This document shows positions 22,929 through 35,031 of a stretch of DNA of 64,000 nucleotides, in pieces (positions within the stretch are counted from its first letter, which is position 1; every line of letters starts with the position of its first letter). The stretch comes from Trametes villosa. Lineage: Eukaryota; Basidiomycota; Agaricomycetes; Polyporales; Polyporaceae. A program made the translations under genes and the position numbers. A model generated the notes under the pieces. The model saw only the letters and a program-made list of their open reading frames with translations. It ran no database searches and was not told the DNA's origin. The stretch spans positions 992,001-1,056,000 of the forward strand of contig PUDQ02000032.1 in the NCBI GenBank assembly GCA_002964805.2. The letters are read 5' to 3'.

Positions 22929-24064
22929 ATGGGGAGGAGAGGCAGTAAGTTCTGATGTATAGCATCGATCACAATTGAGTCCTCTAACCATTCAGCAGGG
23001 GGTAGGCCGAAGAAGACGTACGGCCGTAAAATCGGGTCTGTCCACAGTCCGCGATGGCTGGATGAGGGTGATGATGCGGACGAGATTTTCTCAGGTACAC
23101 ATATCGGAAATCAGTGTATGATGATTGTTCTGACCAATAACACATCATGCAGTGGAGGGAACATCAAAAGCAGGCCGTACTAGGCGTAAAGCAATCAACT
23201 GTACCCGTGAGCAGGATGTGATATTGTTACAAACTTACGTATATTGATGCAAAGCCATGTTGCGACGATTGCGGCCGATGAAGAATGCCGCAAGCATCAC
23301 AGAGCGTGTACAAGGTGATTCGTTGAAAAATGTCATAACGATTATGTTTTTTCATAGGATACTATGTTACGACATTACATGTCACAACATGTTAACGCAT
23401 ACGCTAACATACGAGTATTGTAGGGAAAGACCGTGGTGCCGACGCTGTGAGGAGCGCAATGAGACGCACCTGTGCAAGTGGGATGAACGTACTGAGAGGT
23501 AAGAATCAGTTGCGATATCAGCGCTCATAGTGGTGTATTCATGTCCGTGTTATAGTTCAAATGGGCGATTGGACACAGAACGTAAGAGGAGACAGTATCA
23601 TGTTTACACGAATTGTACGTGCGTATCGGATACTGATAACGTTTTAATTTTGGTATAGTTGCCATAGAAGAGACGATTATGAATGTGGTCGATCAATGCG
23701 AACCAGAGGTGCCTCAAAACCAGGTATATATGCATTTGAAAAGCAGTAGTGCAACTTCCATAGGATCTGACGATCATACTTCAATATTCAGGTCACCAAT
23801 ACGCATACTAGCGCAGAGAATGAGAGCGAGAACGCATTCGAAGCTGACCAAGCCGACGAGTATGACCCAAGTGAGTCGATAAACCCAAGTGAGTCGATGA
23901 CTTGTAGCTATTTATGTGGCGGCATATATATGTATATAGCTAACATGGTTCCAGGCTGGGCCCAGTATGACTCGTCACGCATGTCGTTAGCGGAGGTGGT
24001 TTCGGTCTACGATGTCCATCCCATAACATACGTACATACGCTCGCGAAGCATATCGTAGACTAG
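22929..24064 (+). CDS. AT-hook and cysteine-cluster cargo protein
   Basis: The ATG at 22929 gives MGRRG; the intron GTAAGT...TTCAG then leads to a Gly-Arg-Pro AT-hook-like core (GGRPKKTYGRKIG). Later exons encode a basic stretch (SKAGRTRRKAINC) and a cysteine-rich block (EECRKHHRACTR joined to ERPWCRRCEERNETHLCKWD). That block resembles a Zn2Cys6 cluster whose first cysteine is missing. Next come LDTERKRRQYHVYTN, an acidic segment and a final exon, SWAQYDSSRMSLAEVVSVYD, ending in TAG at 24064. Splicing between about 23100 and 23320 is ambiguous: two exon choices give different frames. Predicted nuclear DNA-binding protein; family unknown. Confidence 0.5.
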
Positions 24065-24387
24065 GCTATTGTTGCTGTCGGCTAGTGAAAGGAGGGAGCA
24101 ATTTGTATGCTTACATAGTTGCATTTGTATGTGACAATGTGGTCATCTAAGTATTCACCGACATCATTGGTAGGTATATGTGTTCCACATCAAACCATAC
24201 CGTCTGACACCGTATATAAGTTAACCAAGATTGTATACCGGCGGCGATAACAAACATATACGTTTACGGCCAGCACATACTCTGAGATCGGAACGAAAAG
24301 TGACGTGCATGTAACATACCCCGTAATCACGAACCACAAACAACAAACACGCGTTACATAACCATTACTTCCGTACATTGAATCATG

Positions 24388-24888
24388 TCAAGAACTTGCC
24401 CGCACACCTCGCATCAGATGACGATGTTCGTCCGCCGCACTCAACATCGTAATTGCAAGCATTTCCTCCATCTTCAACTTGAGGACCGTCTGGATGTGGG
24501 CAGTGTACTCGTTCCAAGCGTTCTCCAGTGGCTCTTCTCCATCGATCCACTCCCGAGTGGCATTCGTGGTTACAGTCACCCCAGGAAGGGGTACGTCGCC
24601 GACGGTTAGAGTAACGCTGATCGTCAGCTTGAAGGAGGACATGTTAGTTCCGTGCTGTTCAGACACATGACGGTACATTACCGGTCGCGATCGGTATCCC
24701 ATCAAGTCACCAAACAGTTCATATCGTGGAGGCGACGACTGTGTTCCCTGAGGGTACACTGGTGGTGGAGAGGGAGGGGCATCGTCACGATCAGATGTTG
24801 TTATATCGTCAGGCATGTAGAGTGCAAGTGCGGAGAATGGGCGTCGACGATAGATACTGGATGGTACGGGCTTCATGTGTCGCTGCAT
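24388..24888 (-). CDS. intronless 166-residue cargo protein, function unknown
   Basis: ATG at 24888, stop TGA at 24390-24388. The N-terminal third is Pro/Arg-rich and variable (RRPFSALALYMPDDITTSDR). The C-terminal part looks folded, with a beta-rich stretch (MSSFKLTISVTLTVGDVPLP) followed by a helix (LENAWNEYTAHIQTVLKLKM). It shares a general layout, a disordered head followed by a strand-rich segment, with the neighbouring small cargo genes, but I could not align it firmly to them. Confidence 0.5.
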   Translation of the reverse strand: MQRHMKPVPSSIYRRRPFSALALYMPDDITTSDRDDAPPSPPPVYPQGTQSSPPRYELFGDLMGYRSRPVMYRHVSEQHGTNMSSFKLTISVTLTVGDVPLPGVTVTTNATREWIDGEEPLENAWNEYTAHIQTVLKLKMEEMLAITMLSAADEHRHLMRGVRASS

Positions 24889-25445
24889 ATATAATATACG
24901 CTATCCACTTGCGACCAAATACCACCCAACACAGAGTGAATCATAAACAAGCAATATAGTCATTTAATGGAGGTTGGGTGATCACAAGCAACGTTCCGCA
25001 TTTACGACACGGTTACGATGCGTACCTGAATGAAACCGCCAGCTATATATGTCACCGTTTGCGCCGGACACCATGTGAACATTATTCGGGTCTAGCACGG
25101 ACGTTACTACTTCTATTGGCGCTCACATGCCAGTCAAACTATGTATATAGACAAAGTGGGGCTTCGGTTTGTCGAACATAGCAAACCGATGCCTAAGGGT
25201 GGGAGTACATTAACACACCGACGCAACGGTAAGTCACGTACTATATAAGATACAAATGTGGTTGCCATTTCCGAAGGTGGAACGCACGTACTGTATACGG
25301 CAAAACCGTGATGCATACAGCATTACATTATTGCTACGGTGTCGGCGAATACTAACGGTGATGTTTTCGATTTGAATCAGTCTAACAGCTTAGAGACATA
25401 ACACAGTTTTGTAGCGGCATTTGGACCATATCACACGTTGGTAGA
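24889..25445. other. AT-rich gap inside the Helitron
   Basis: No exon with convincing splice sites and no structural RNA is recognised. Confidence 0.35.
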
Positions 25446-26027
25446 CTATCGTGTAACGTGTATAGTATCGTCGGGCGGAGAAATCAAAAGCGGTGGAAGC
25501 GACAGGTGGTGCGGACAAACAGTGATGCTAAGTGCGGATTCAACAGTAACTGCCCCTTCATAATCGGTCAACGAAAAAACCAGAGACAAATAAACCTAAC
25601 AACGTGGATGTGAGTCGTTGTGTGCCAGAGGCGCAATAATAGGGTGGATATTCTGCACGTACCACTTTCCCCCCGTTTTCCAACGTGTGACTGTGCGTTA
25701 CAAAGCTTGGCTTCGAGAAAGGGTCTGATGGGACGTGAACGGTCGTGTTGGGCCGAGTTGGTGCGTCCGTCGAGACAAACTGGTCTTCAGGTAAAGTCGG
25801 AACGTTTGATTTCATCTCCCACCAATCGAAGTCGACAGTGACATATCGTTGGTCTAATATTCGGAATTGGATCGTCATTAGAAGATAGCGCTAATAAGGT
25901 CAAATGTATCAGTGCACGGTACGCGGTACTTAAGTGCATATACACATACCATGTAGAATGGGTCACCACCGTGGGCGGGGCGTTGGATATATAGAGGCAG
26001 CTCCAGTATATCACGAGATTCCGGCAT
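25446..26027 (-). CDS. small three-exon cargo protein of the paralogous set
   Basis: ATG at 26027 (MPESRDILELPLYIQRPAHG). Exon 1 ends FYM before GTATGT; exon 2 opens RYLLMTIQFRILDQRYVTVD; a GTACGT donor follows GGKV; exon 3 reads VYLSLVFSLTDYEGAVTVES and ends HVTR with a TAG at 25448-25446. About 160 residues. DILELPLYIQR matches VVLDLPLYVRK in the 36.0-36.7 kb gene at the same distance from the strand-rich segment. The C-terminal V.LSLVFSL...V.V..A pattern resembles the tail of the 33.9-35.0 kb gene. The function is unknown. Confidence 0.55.
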
Positions 26028-26360
26028 GATAATGAAGAGGATGGCAGTAGGAGGATGAGACGCATCTGCGTGCAAACGAGAGCCAGTCGACGTGTTTATA
26101 TACAGGCGGTACGCTGGACACGGCAACAATGTACGAGTTCAAAAGAGAAACGTGATGGGCCGTACGATATGAAGGACACATTTGACGTATAATGAGGCGA
26201 AAACCTGTCACACGTTACACACCGCATCGTAACAGAGGGCTGCAATGCTAAATAGTGGTCGAAGGATGGGTTGGAAGATGTAACGTCAATACTAACACCA
26301 CTAATAATTTGTTACCTCGGTAACAGAATATTAACACGAGTCACAAAAAAACATACCTAT

Positions 26361-26895
26361 TCATGCTTCGCGCCATTCTTTATCCGACGCACGTTTGAGT
26401 CGGCGAATGACACTGAATGGAAGGATAATAGCGTTAGTATGCGCGCCTTAGACGTCACGTAACGATAGAACGTACCAGAACGCCCCTTTAACAGCGCGTT
26501 TTTCATCGCCAGATCGAAAGTTGACGAATCGGTCGCTGTGCCGTGCACGTCGAACGACAACCATCTCCCCTCGCCATATCGGCCCGCCATCTACACCACG
26601 AAGGCTGCGATTAATGCCATCGGAGTAGCACTCCGTCGTGCTGTAGACGTAGAACAGATACCGTCCACGGTTGAGAGCGACTTCGTGGCATCTGACGCGA
26701 CATTGCATCTCGAACGCCGCATTGAGTATCGGGTATTCGTAGCCGGAATCGATGTAAAAGTGCTGAATGGGCACCGAAAATCGTTGTGGTCGACCATGCA
26801 TTGGGAAACGGTAGGCAATCACGTTACGAACCTATACCAGAATGAGTAAGCGTATAATATGTGGAAAAGAAATAAGTGGTCACGTTGGAGGCCAT
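26361..26895 (-). CDS. small three-exon cargo protein with NRGRY motif
   Basis: A first exon of 12 nt (MASN, ATG at 26895) is joined to VRNVIAYRFPMHGRPQRFSV. The main exon carries ALNRGRYLFYVYS and then GEMVVVRRARHSDRFVNFRS. After a GTACGT intron the last exon reads CVIRRLKRASDKEWREA and stops at a TGA at 26363-26361. NRGRYLFY matches NRGRYLLY in the 29.7-31.4 kb gene, and FVNFRSGDEKRAVKGAF aligns with FVRFRTDTETGKAAYGNQW in the same gene, so the two are probably paralogues. The first exon and its weak GTGACC donor are tentative. Confidence 0.5.
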
Positions 26896-27226
26896 TACGG
26901 AGCGACAATCCAGCTGAAAGAAAGAGGTACACGATGCTCGTTCAATTGTATGTGCCGCAGGCTTTATGTACTGCAAGTGCTATGAGGTTGCGACCGTAGC
27001 GGTGAAAACACTCAAAATGTATACACCGGCGGCGACCGAGTCGTTCAACCGCGCACAATACCAAACTGAGCGTTAGTACAAACCAGCACACACATTCGTC
27101 TATGATGTTCGCGTCCATTGAATTGCGGAGCGCTACAACGTGAGACATATCGCACGCCAAGTGAGAAGGAATCTAAATACAGAAGCACGTAACATCACGA
27201 GATACATAATTGGCGCCTCCTTTGTA

Positions 27227-28100
27227 CTACAATGATCCTGTGAACGTATCAGGCAGCAACCTGTGTGAGTCTCGAGGAGCGAATGCCAATACAGAAGCTG
27301 ATATGAGTTCGAATCTCGTAACATGCGCGGTGACAACACCAACCCCTCCTCCAGATCTGATCGTGTGATGAAAGCAACGCGATTCGAGAAGGACGACATC
27401 GCCCACGGCCAAGTCTGACAACTTGAGTTGCAACATCAAAGACTTGTTTCTGAAGCGTGACGTCGCATCGTAAATAAACGGAAAAGGCTGGGCATATGCG
27501 TATGTTAATACATTTCGGTGAGTTAACAAGAATACGTACCCATAGACCAGATAACAATGGATAACACACACTCGATTCGAAGTAGGGGTTGGGTGTCACT
27601 ATACGACAATTACATATCAGTTAAAACAGTATGAATATGACCATTAACATACCGATATGCGGCAAGCCATGACACAGGTTGTGAAGCGCGAGAGAGTCCT
27701 GCTCTCGGATAACACGAACTTGCATTGAGGTAGTGCTGTATGACAGCGACGAGTTGCAGTGCGACAAAAGCGAGGATAATGTGCCGACGACCCAGACGCG
27801 AAGAGGACTCTGTTGTTCGCGAAAACAGAGATACTGTTGTGTCATGTGTGACCGCCACTCGGTATGCGTTAAGACCTGGGATATGGACGATATTCCATCC
27901 TTCAGACAGATAAAGTCTAGAAAGCGACGAATCCGGCTGATATAGCAGTTGTTTAGCATAGCAACATATGTAAAAGACGATTGCAACTTACGATATAAGT
28001 TGACTATCAACCCACAGTGGCAAGTGTAATGGTGGTGATGTCCGCGGTGCGATGGATACCGAATCAGAGAAAGCAACATGGGCATGTCTAAATTAAACAT
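27227..28100 (-). CDS. cargo protein of the paralogous set, about three exons
   Basis: ATG at 28100 (MFNLDMPMLLSLIRYPSHRG). A long first exon, which may hide an in-frame intron, runs to HNLCHGLPHI. Then VTPNPYFESSVCYPLLSGLW, and after GTACGT...CCCAG the last exon, PFPFIYDATSRFRNKSLMLQ, stops at a TAG at 27229-27227. The block VGDVVLLESRCFHHTIR followed by HVTRFELISASVLAF aligns with YRDLVLIEAQFVRFR and WRTRFDLISICCL of the 29.7-31.4 kb gene. Other frames over the middle exon are also open, so the model rests on this similarity. Confidence 0.45.
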
Positions 28101-28739
28101 ATGTTGTTAGTGTCATTTATGGCAATAAAGAACAGATGTTACCTGGGCCTTCGCGGCATACGTGTTATATGGGTTGACGAAGTGACGATCCTGGTATGAA
28201 GAGGGTAGGATTAATGCTACCATTTATACCTGAAGCAAAACCATATGTGTCTGCCATGATGCAACACAAACCTCATGTACCGCATACATGCCATGCTTCT
28301 GCGCGACCGAACAGTCATAGTCTTGTAAGTTCGCATGGTGTACTCACACACATGTCTACCACTCTCCCACATATCGATTCAAAATAGCCTTGCCGTACTT
28401 CTGCCAACGAGAGGGATCACACGCAGTACGCGCGCATTACACACTGTAACGATATGCGCAGCATATACATCACACGCTATAACATAAGCGCAGCAACAAT
28501 GTATGGAACAGTGAACAAACTGAACTGCATCTCGTAAGTCAACTATTTATATGTTCACTCTTCTTAACAAGTTTGAAATTCACGTCCAGCCCCACCACCA
28601 CACAGACTTCTTTTGTACGTCATATGCCGTTCGTTATTGTCACCCCGAAACGTTATATCGTACGAAGCTCGACAGCCACAAGGTTCAGATCGCATCTCCT
28701 ACACCACATCCCGCGGAAACCAGACTTCTGACCTTCCAA

Positions 28740-29088
28740 TTAGCGCGCACCGACGGCGACTGTCCGTCCAGAGTGAACGTGATCACCACTACCACGGCGT
28801 ACTATCACCGTCACGGATGTTGGTCGTGCTCCTGTACAATCCCAATCAAAACAAACCACTCACCCCGCGGCCTGTATCGTCCAATACCCGAATCTTGACA
28901 CGCGTTACGATGCTCGCACCAAGCTCGCTGTGGGATGTACGAATACTCCTTGTACGGCCTGTCGCCATTTCTGCGGAGCGCCTATATATAACGATATCCG
29001 AGCCGGTGGGGGCTACGATCGTATGCGTTGTTATGTTGATGTCGGTGAAGTCGTTTTCTTCGATGTCGATCACCACTGTGTAGGACAT
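28740..29088 (-). CDS. small strand-rich cargo protein, 3' end unresolved
   Basis: The ATG at 29088 opens MSYTVVIDIEENDFTDINIT, with regular hydrophobic/polar alternation continuing through VTRVKIRVLDDTGRG. A GTGAGT donor follows near 28861. The downstream exon, perhaps ending near 28740, could not be placed in phase. No family is recognised. Confidence 0.35.
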
Positions 29089-29693
29089 CTTCAAATAACA
29101 AACTGTCAATAAGATCGAAACATAATGCACACAGATAAAACACGTACCAAAAACTCTCCTCCGACATCAACGTTGCATGCAGCTCGTACGGGAATAATGA
29201 GAGACATCAGGCTGAGGATGTGGTTCGAATGAAGACGATTTCATATGCGTACAGTTTCATGTAGCTATATATACAGGCGTCGGACATGTGACGCGAAGCA
29301 ATTACCTACACGTAAACCTTGTTTAAAACAGTCGAGAATTGCCATAGAAATTCTGTTATTATTTTGCCAAAACACATTCAATTCCATGACAAGGAAAGTC
29401 GACCTCACTCGATAACACACCTCGTCATGACAAATGATGCGACATTCGCATAGGTTCAAAACACACTACACAACGTACACTGTACACACTTGATACCGGC
29501 TACATATCGTACATCACGGTCATAACACGGATAACAAACACCGACTATTCGTACACAAACACGCAGACGGACGCACGTACATTGACGGCCACATTCTCAA
29601 CAGCATCGGAAATAACGGTATGAGCACTGTGAGGGTTACGTTCAGTGAATAAGGAGAACAACCGACGCATTATAAGATACATACGAGCATACA
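29089..29693. other. AT-rich gap inside the Helitron
   Basis: No coding exon is recognised; it should contain the promoter of the 28.7-29.1 kb gene. Confidence 0.3.
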
Positions 29694-31359
29694 TCATATC
29701 ACTTGAACATCCTCGTCCGGGAGCGGTGCGGCAACAACAATGTCGGACGCCTCGTTAAGGCAACAGATGCTGATGAGGTCGAAGCGAGTACGCCATGTGA
29801 TCCACTGGTTACCGTACGCAGCCTTTCCAGTCTCCGTATCGGTGCGGAAACGAACGAATTGGGCTTCGATCAGAACGAGGTCGCGATACCCAATCTGGTC
29901 TGCACTGAGAGTGGGCATCATCGACTTCGGTCCATACTTGAGGGACGCGTCGTAGACATGCTCGAAAACGCAAGCCTGTGACAATAAATCATTGTGGTAA
30001 GCTATAAGCATATGTAAAGAACGAGGACATATATAATACCTCTGTCGATCGTCCGTGTTTCGTTCGGCGTGCCTGACGACGGCCAACGTCTATGGTGCCG
30101 GCCTGTAAGTCTTCCTCTACAAAATCAACGGTAAGCACCCCAACCAGCATAGTGTATAACAGATACCGACCTCGGTTGATATGGGCGTAACTCTTGATCA
30201 TCGCATGGGCGATCGCCGTGTTGGACGGAAACAGAGGCTTAACGGAGATGCGTACGAACTTCAAGGGTTGCCGGGTCTGCTCATCACGAAAAGTCGACTT
30301 CTCCACCTCGCCGACAATGAACACGATGACCGGCTTGCGACCAACGCAGAGAACGTCGTCGAGCTCCATATCGGCAGGACCCCAACGAACCGTCTTCGGG
30401 AGTTTGGACAAGCCGTATCGAAGAGTATTGTCGTCTAACATGTTGCACAATGCGTCAACACGTCTGTTAACAAAATACCCATAAGTATAACACATAAACA
30501 TAGAAATAACAAACACACATACCCCAACAAAATGTCGTTGTACTCAATACCAAAAGGACTAATAGCCCAGTCCGGCGTGGGAGAGCGGGGCCGTTTGTTA
30601 GGAATGATGGTATCTACAGCATCGTCGTATGCATATACACACATGAGTCCAAAATACAATCAGAGTAAGTTCACATTACATAGGAATTCACATGCCTTTG
30701 TTCATAGCGGGAGGCTCAGATACTTCGCCGTCTGAGTGTGAACAAACCCGATATTTTAGTATATATATACACTATATAGGATTTGAGGAACGTGCCTTCT
30801 TTAGATGTGGTTTTATCGACGGTAGGCACCGTTTCTATGATGTCAGCGGCGGATACCGTCAGACGGCTAGACAGCGATCTGAGGTTCTCTGTGACCGGGG
30901 GTACGCTGCAAAAGTGTACGACAGGTTTGTCATCTTACTATCGGCTATGAAGACAACGAGATAAACACTTACGGAACAATGGATGCTCTAACATAATAAC
31001 GAATGTTATCGTTACGCCCATTTCAATTAATTAACATAACATGTACGAACCCGCCAGATGACGCGACGTTGGACGTCACCGGAGCCGCCTTTGAGGGAGG
31101 AACAACGGGCGGAACATCTAAAATAAGATTAGAACACGCGCTCATAGTCGCATAGCAGAAAACGGTGTAAATTGCACTCACTAACGATTGAAGGTTTGTC
31201 GACGTATGTCGCCTTTGAACTGACGACGTCCTTTGTCGAGGTCGACATAGAAGGCGATGTGATGCCCGAGCTAACCTTTTTGGCCGGGGTTTGAGCATCC
31301 ACACTGTTGGACACAGTGCTGACAGGGGTGGCAGAGGAAGGAGAAGTTGTAGAGACCAT
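29694..31359 (-). CDS. largest member of the paralogous cargo set (NRGRY protein)
   Basis: ATG at 31359 opens a Ser/Thr-rich head (MVSTTSPSSATPVSTVSNSV) much like the head of the 33.9-35.0 kb gene. Small exons follow (NVPPVVPPSKAAPVTSNVAS; VPPVTENLRSLSSRLTVSAA; IIPNKRPRSPTPDWAISPFG), some with uncertain junctions. A long clear exon then encodes RVDALCNMLDDNTLRYGLSK, KPVIVFIVGEVEKSTFRDEQ and INRGRYLLYTMLVG. The last exon (ACVFEHVYDASLKYGPKSMM) ends with LVLIEAQFVRFRTDTETGK and RFDLISICCLNEA, and a TGA at 29696-29694. The large exon and last exon are well supported. I see no enzymatic motif; a binding role is possible. Confidence 0.55.
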
Positions 31360-32040
31360 GAGATGAACAACTGCACAGGTGAGTACTTGAGCTGGGTAGA
31401 CAAACACAAGGAGACGGGTTGTTCGTGGTACATATATTTATACAAGCACTGAATACACTGACATCACTTGGCCACACACGTTACTGTTTCAGCATTCAGC
31501 AGGTGATGAATTTGGGTTTGAGCAAGCAAAAGACGTCAATCATGGAAAGCAGCGCCATACCGCCACGATCACTCTGTACGTATATAATTAGAACAGAAGT
31601 GTCGTGTGGATCGTGCATATAAAAAGACTGTATTCCACGACCCGTGAGACACATCCCACACACCTTGGGAAGAAGTGTTAAAATAACCACTCACGTGATA
31701 ATGCGGTACCACGACCATGAGAGTGCTAATTATATCCCCACAGCCACAAAGAGAACACACACGGAAAGGAAATCGCCACTACGCGTACAAGGGACAACGC
31801 GAAGCGGACCACGACAAACATACCAGTGTATCCATTTCTCGAACAGGAATCAACTACACACATGACAGATTATTGTGTAGTCGGTATAGAAAACATTGAC
31901 GTATATAAAACGGAAAGTTGCTCCAGCCCATCATCGCAATCGTCAACAACACTACGTGAACACCTCCTGTACCGCAATACATCCATCACCAGCTCATTAA
32001 CACTGTAGCGAAAGCATGTCCTTCCTTGAAGGTGAGCACT
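31360..32040. other. divergent intergenic region inside the Helitron
   Basis: AT-rich sequence between two divergently oriented cargo genes, presumably holding both promoters. No exon is recognised. Confidence 0.35.
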
Positions 32041-33180
32041 ATGTCAGCGTCAGATATCAGTCAGGAACTAACCGCACATGCAGCCGAGCCTGGCCTTCTG
32101 ATTCGAGACGTATGGGACTCACAGCTGACCGCACGTCTTCCAAAAAGCGACAAGCCACCCAACATCGCATCATGGCAGATCATTCCAAGCTCACTCGACG
32201 ACCTATGCGAATGGGCCATGATCGACCGATCAGACCAGGACAGCAGGGGCTTCAAACCGTTCCTTCTGTTATATCAACCACAGATATACACATCCGCCAC
32301 TGATCGGACGAGAGTATCCATCCGTATGCATGGCGTGGTGGAATCACTGAGTATATGTCCTCTCGGCAACTACGCTGGGTGAGTCGCATAATCCGCGGCC
32401 CATAAACTTATTACTAACATGGGTAATACACAACATTTCATCAGTAATAAGGAGTACGCCGTTCGAGCTATACAATATGTCTCAATGGAATCTGGCGGGT
32501 TCGACGACGTATTCAACATGCAACTTCGTTCTGTCGACAACATCACATCTTTCTTAGCTTCCACCCTGAACTGCACCATCGACACACACAACAGCAAACC
32601 TGGAACCATATTTTTTCAACGACCAGTGTTTACGAAGGTCGGTTTCCGTGACTCAGTATATGTAACAACTATAACTTACATTGTTATTAGGTTCACAAAG
32701 ACACCTCCAGAAATAAGCCATCAGTGCTGGTACTCGGAGACGATCCGCATCATTGGGCGTTCGACATGCGTCGTGATTGGACAGTCGCACATCGCATACG
32801 CACCGGCGTATATCTGGACGACTGCTCGGTGAAGAAAAGGCCGCATACGGTGATCCAACAGGGAGACTTTGTAGAGGTGATATGCTATGTCGAGCTGATC
32901 AAGATGCGGAAGAAGACCGGATGGATACACGAACTCAGATTCGTACCTCAGGCCGTATTTTGCGTTTGTTCGAAAGCCGAAGTAAAGGTAAAGTACCTGT
33001 AACACGACGCATGTCAAGGTCGTAACTTACATTGTTATGTGTTACAAATGTCAGATCGTAACAGACAGACTCCACATAGACAATACTCTACGCACGAATG
33101 TTGAATCACTCAGCGTCATTGGACTCGGAGAAGACGCTCCATCGGGATCACGTTCAACGGACGCGAAAATGCAAGAGTAA
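32041..33180 (+). CDS. four-exon cargo protein with C-terminal 'GDFVEV' beta-rich domain
   Basis: ATG at 32041 (MSASDISQELTAHAAEPGLL). GT-AG introns at about 32379-32445, 32640-32690 and 32995-33054 join four exons in phase, ending in a TAA at 33178-33180; about 320 residues. The middle contains MHGVVESLSICPLGNYAG and FNMQLRSVDNITSFLASTLN. The C-terminal block QQGDFVEVICYVELIK, then GWIHELRFVPQAVFCV, alternates like a small beta barrel and corresponds in position and pattern to the LVLIEAQF, VVLLESRC and LVLVKFSV blocks of the other cargo genes. An OB-fold, as in single-strand DNA-binding proteins, is a possibility I cannot confirm. Confidence 0.6.
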
Positions 33181-33924
33181 CACAAGCATTGATTCGGACA
33201 ATACGAGGTATGTTAATATATGTTATTACTCGGTCGGTAACGGAAAGTAATGGGATAACATTGAAGGCCTGCATTCATACTTCGTGTAGTACCTACCACA
33301 ACGGCTATGAGTACATAAAGCCGTATGAGCATATGACAGACGTGTACATCCATGATCGTTATGTACGAAACACAACGTACGGCTTAGACATATCGCACAT
33401 ATAGTGGTCTGATGCGGAAAAAAAGGTAACACACTTCTACACAACTTCGCAGCCATCCGAGGTGTCCCATTATATGACACTCAAAATGACTTTCCTACTG
33501 ACATACCGTTTGCATATTGCCATACATGAGCACATCACAATTTGATGTAATCAGACGCAAAAGTGTACAATCGGGAATGGTTTCATTCGATAACAAATCG
33601 GTTTGCATATTGCATGTTATATAAAATTAACAAACGGACGACGCTGCATGTTAACATGTTCGTTATATACAGTACACATCAAACATATAACGAACTTATG
33701 TTCGCAATGCACATCCACACTCCCACACATACGTGGACAGTCACACATACTTGATATGCGCATACTACACACTTCGATGCATTAACGTACACAGGAGGCG
33801 AAGCCGTCATCCGCTAACGTACAGAGAAGCCGTAAAAACATATAGCCGCCGCATGAACTGATACGAAGCGAACTGGTACTGTCAAAAATTGCCAATATAA
33901 TGTTTATGACATGCTCACCTCCAA
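33181..33924. other. AT-rich gap between convergent cargo genes
   Basis: No gene, repeat or structured RNA is recognised. Confidence 0.35.
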
Positions 33925-35031
33925 TCACGTAGCAAGCTTAGCAGCCAGCCGGTCCCTCTTCATAGACTCGATCATGGCGCGAACCCGCCGCTTGGACGGC
34001 GACTTCGGAGCAGGCGGCGGCGGGGCAACGACGCAGATCTCCCTGATGTCCGCGTAGAAGTTGTCGTTCTTCAGGACCTTCGACTCGTAGCGTTGATACA
34101 TCACGGAGAACTTGACGAGGACCAGCGCGCCACGCAGACGCTTCTCGTACTCCGCGGGAGGAATCAAACGCCGGCGTGAAGTATCCGTGTAAGCGGGAAG
34201 GATGTTGCCGCGGTAACCGCCCTCCTTTATGACCTCGTTCAGCTCCTCACGAGCACCACGGGACTGGCAAACCCAGTTGTGCATGTCAAACGGATCTACA
34301 AACACTAACGTTAGAGTGAGAAAACAATATAAAAAAAACTTACCATCGTTGTCGACGACCTCGCTTTCGACGCCGAACACGTCTGCCTCCCCCGCTACGA
34401 CAGGCTACGTGTTAAATGCAACATTGTTAGTTTTATGCGACACACAAGTGTAAAACTGTCACATACCTGGAAAACGGAGTGACGCAGACGTACCCTGTCA
34501 CCCTCGAGGATGGAGTTTTGGATCTTGACTCCCTCCTGGGCGTTCCAAGCCTCGAGCTCCCGGAGCCCATCCGTGGTGCCCGCCCATGAGACAGCAGCCG
34601 CATCCCAGTCGTTTCTGGAAGGACGCGTGATGATGGCGCGAGCCTTGTGCGCGACGAAAGGAGAGCCCTCCTTGAACTCCATTCGCCAACCACCGTCGAC
34701 GAAAAGATGATACGACAACATCCGACCGTCCACCTCACCGATGAGCTCGAACTCGGCCTCTTCTTCGGTGTCTTGAGACACAAGAACTGAATGGGTCGGC
34801 AGCACCAGCCATTTTACTTGATTCTTCCAGGCGGAAACGTTGCCCACGTAGAGGGGCGACTCAAGCAACTTATCGACTGCTTGCTTGATTCGTGCTAATA
34901 ACATACGTCAACATAATATGAGCGTACAGACATTGCGTTGACTTACCAACACCTCCGTCGCGGCCTACACCGCCGGAGGAGGACGAGCCTAAGCCGCCGC
35001 GTGCACTGGTGCTCGTCGTGGAAGAGACCAT
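33925..35031 (-). CDS. four-exon cargo protein of the paralogous set
   Basis: Exons 35031-34947, 34894-34467, 34404-34344 and 34295-33925 with phase-consistent GT-AG introns; stop TGA at 33927-33925; about 314 residues. A Ser/Gly-rich head (MVSSTTSTSARGGLGSSSSG) is followed by ARIKQAVDKLLESPLYVGNV, WRMEFKEGSPFVAHKARAII and NSILEGDRVRLRHSVFQ. The last exon has DPFDMHNWVCQSRGAREELN and GALVLVKFSVMYQRYESKVL, then FYADIREICVVAPPPPAP and a basic tail (KSPSKRRVRAMIESMKRDRL). An upstream in-frame ATG at 35073 is possible. The gene is GC-richer than its surroundings. Function unknown; the basic tail suggests nucleic-acid contact. Confidence 0.7.

Noticed and set aside
27621..27930. Alternative minus-strand frame with a transmembrane-like segment (IILAFVALQLVAVIQ)
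   Set aside because: It joins out of phase with the downstream exon; the other frame links in phase to a segment similar to neighbouring cargo genes.
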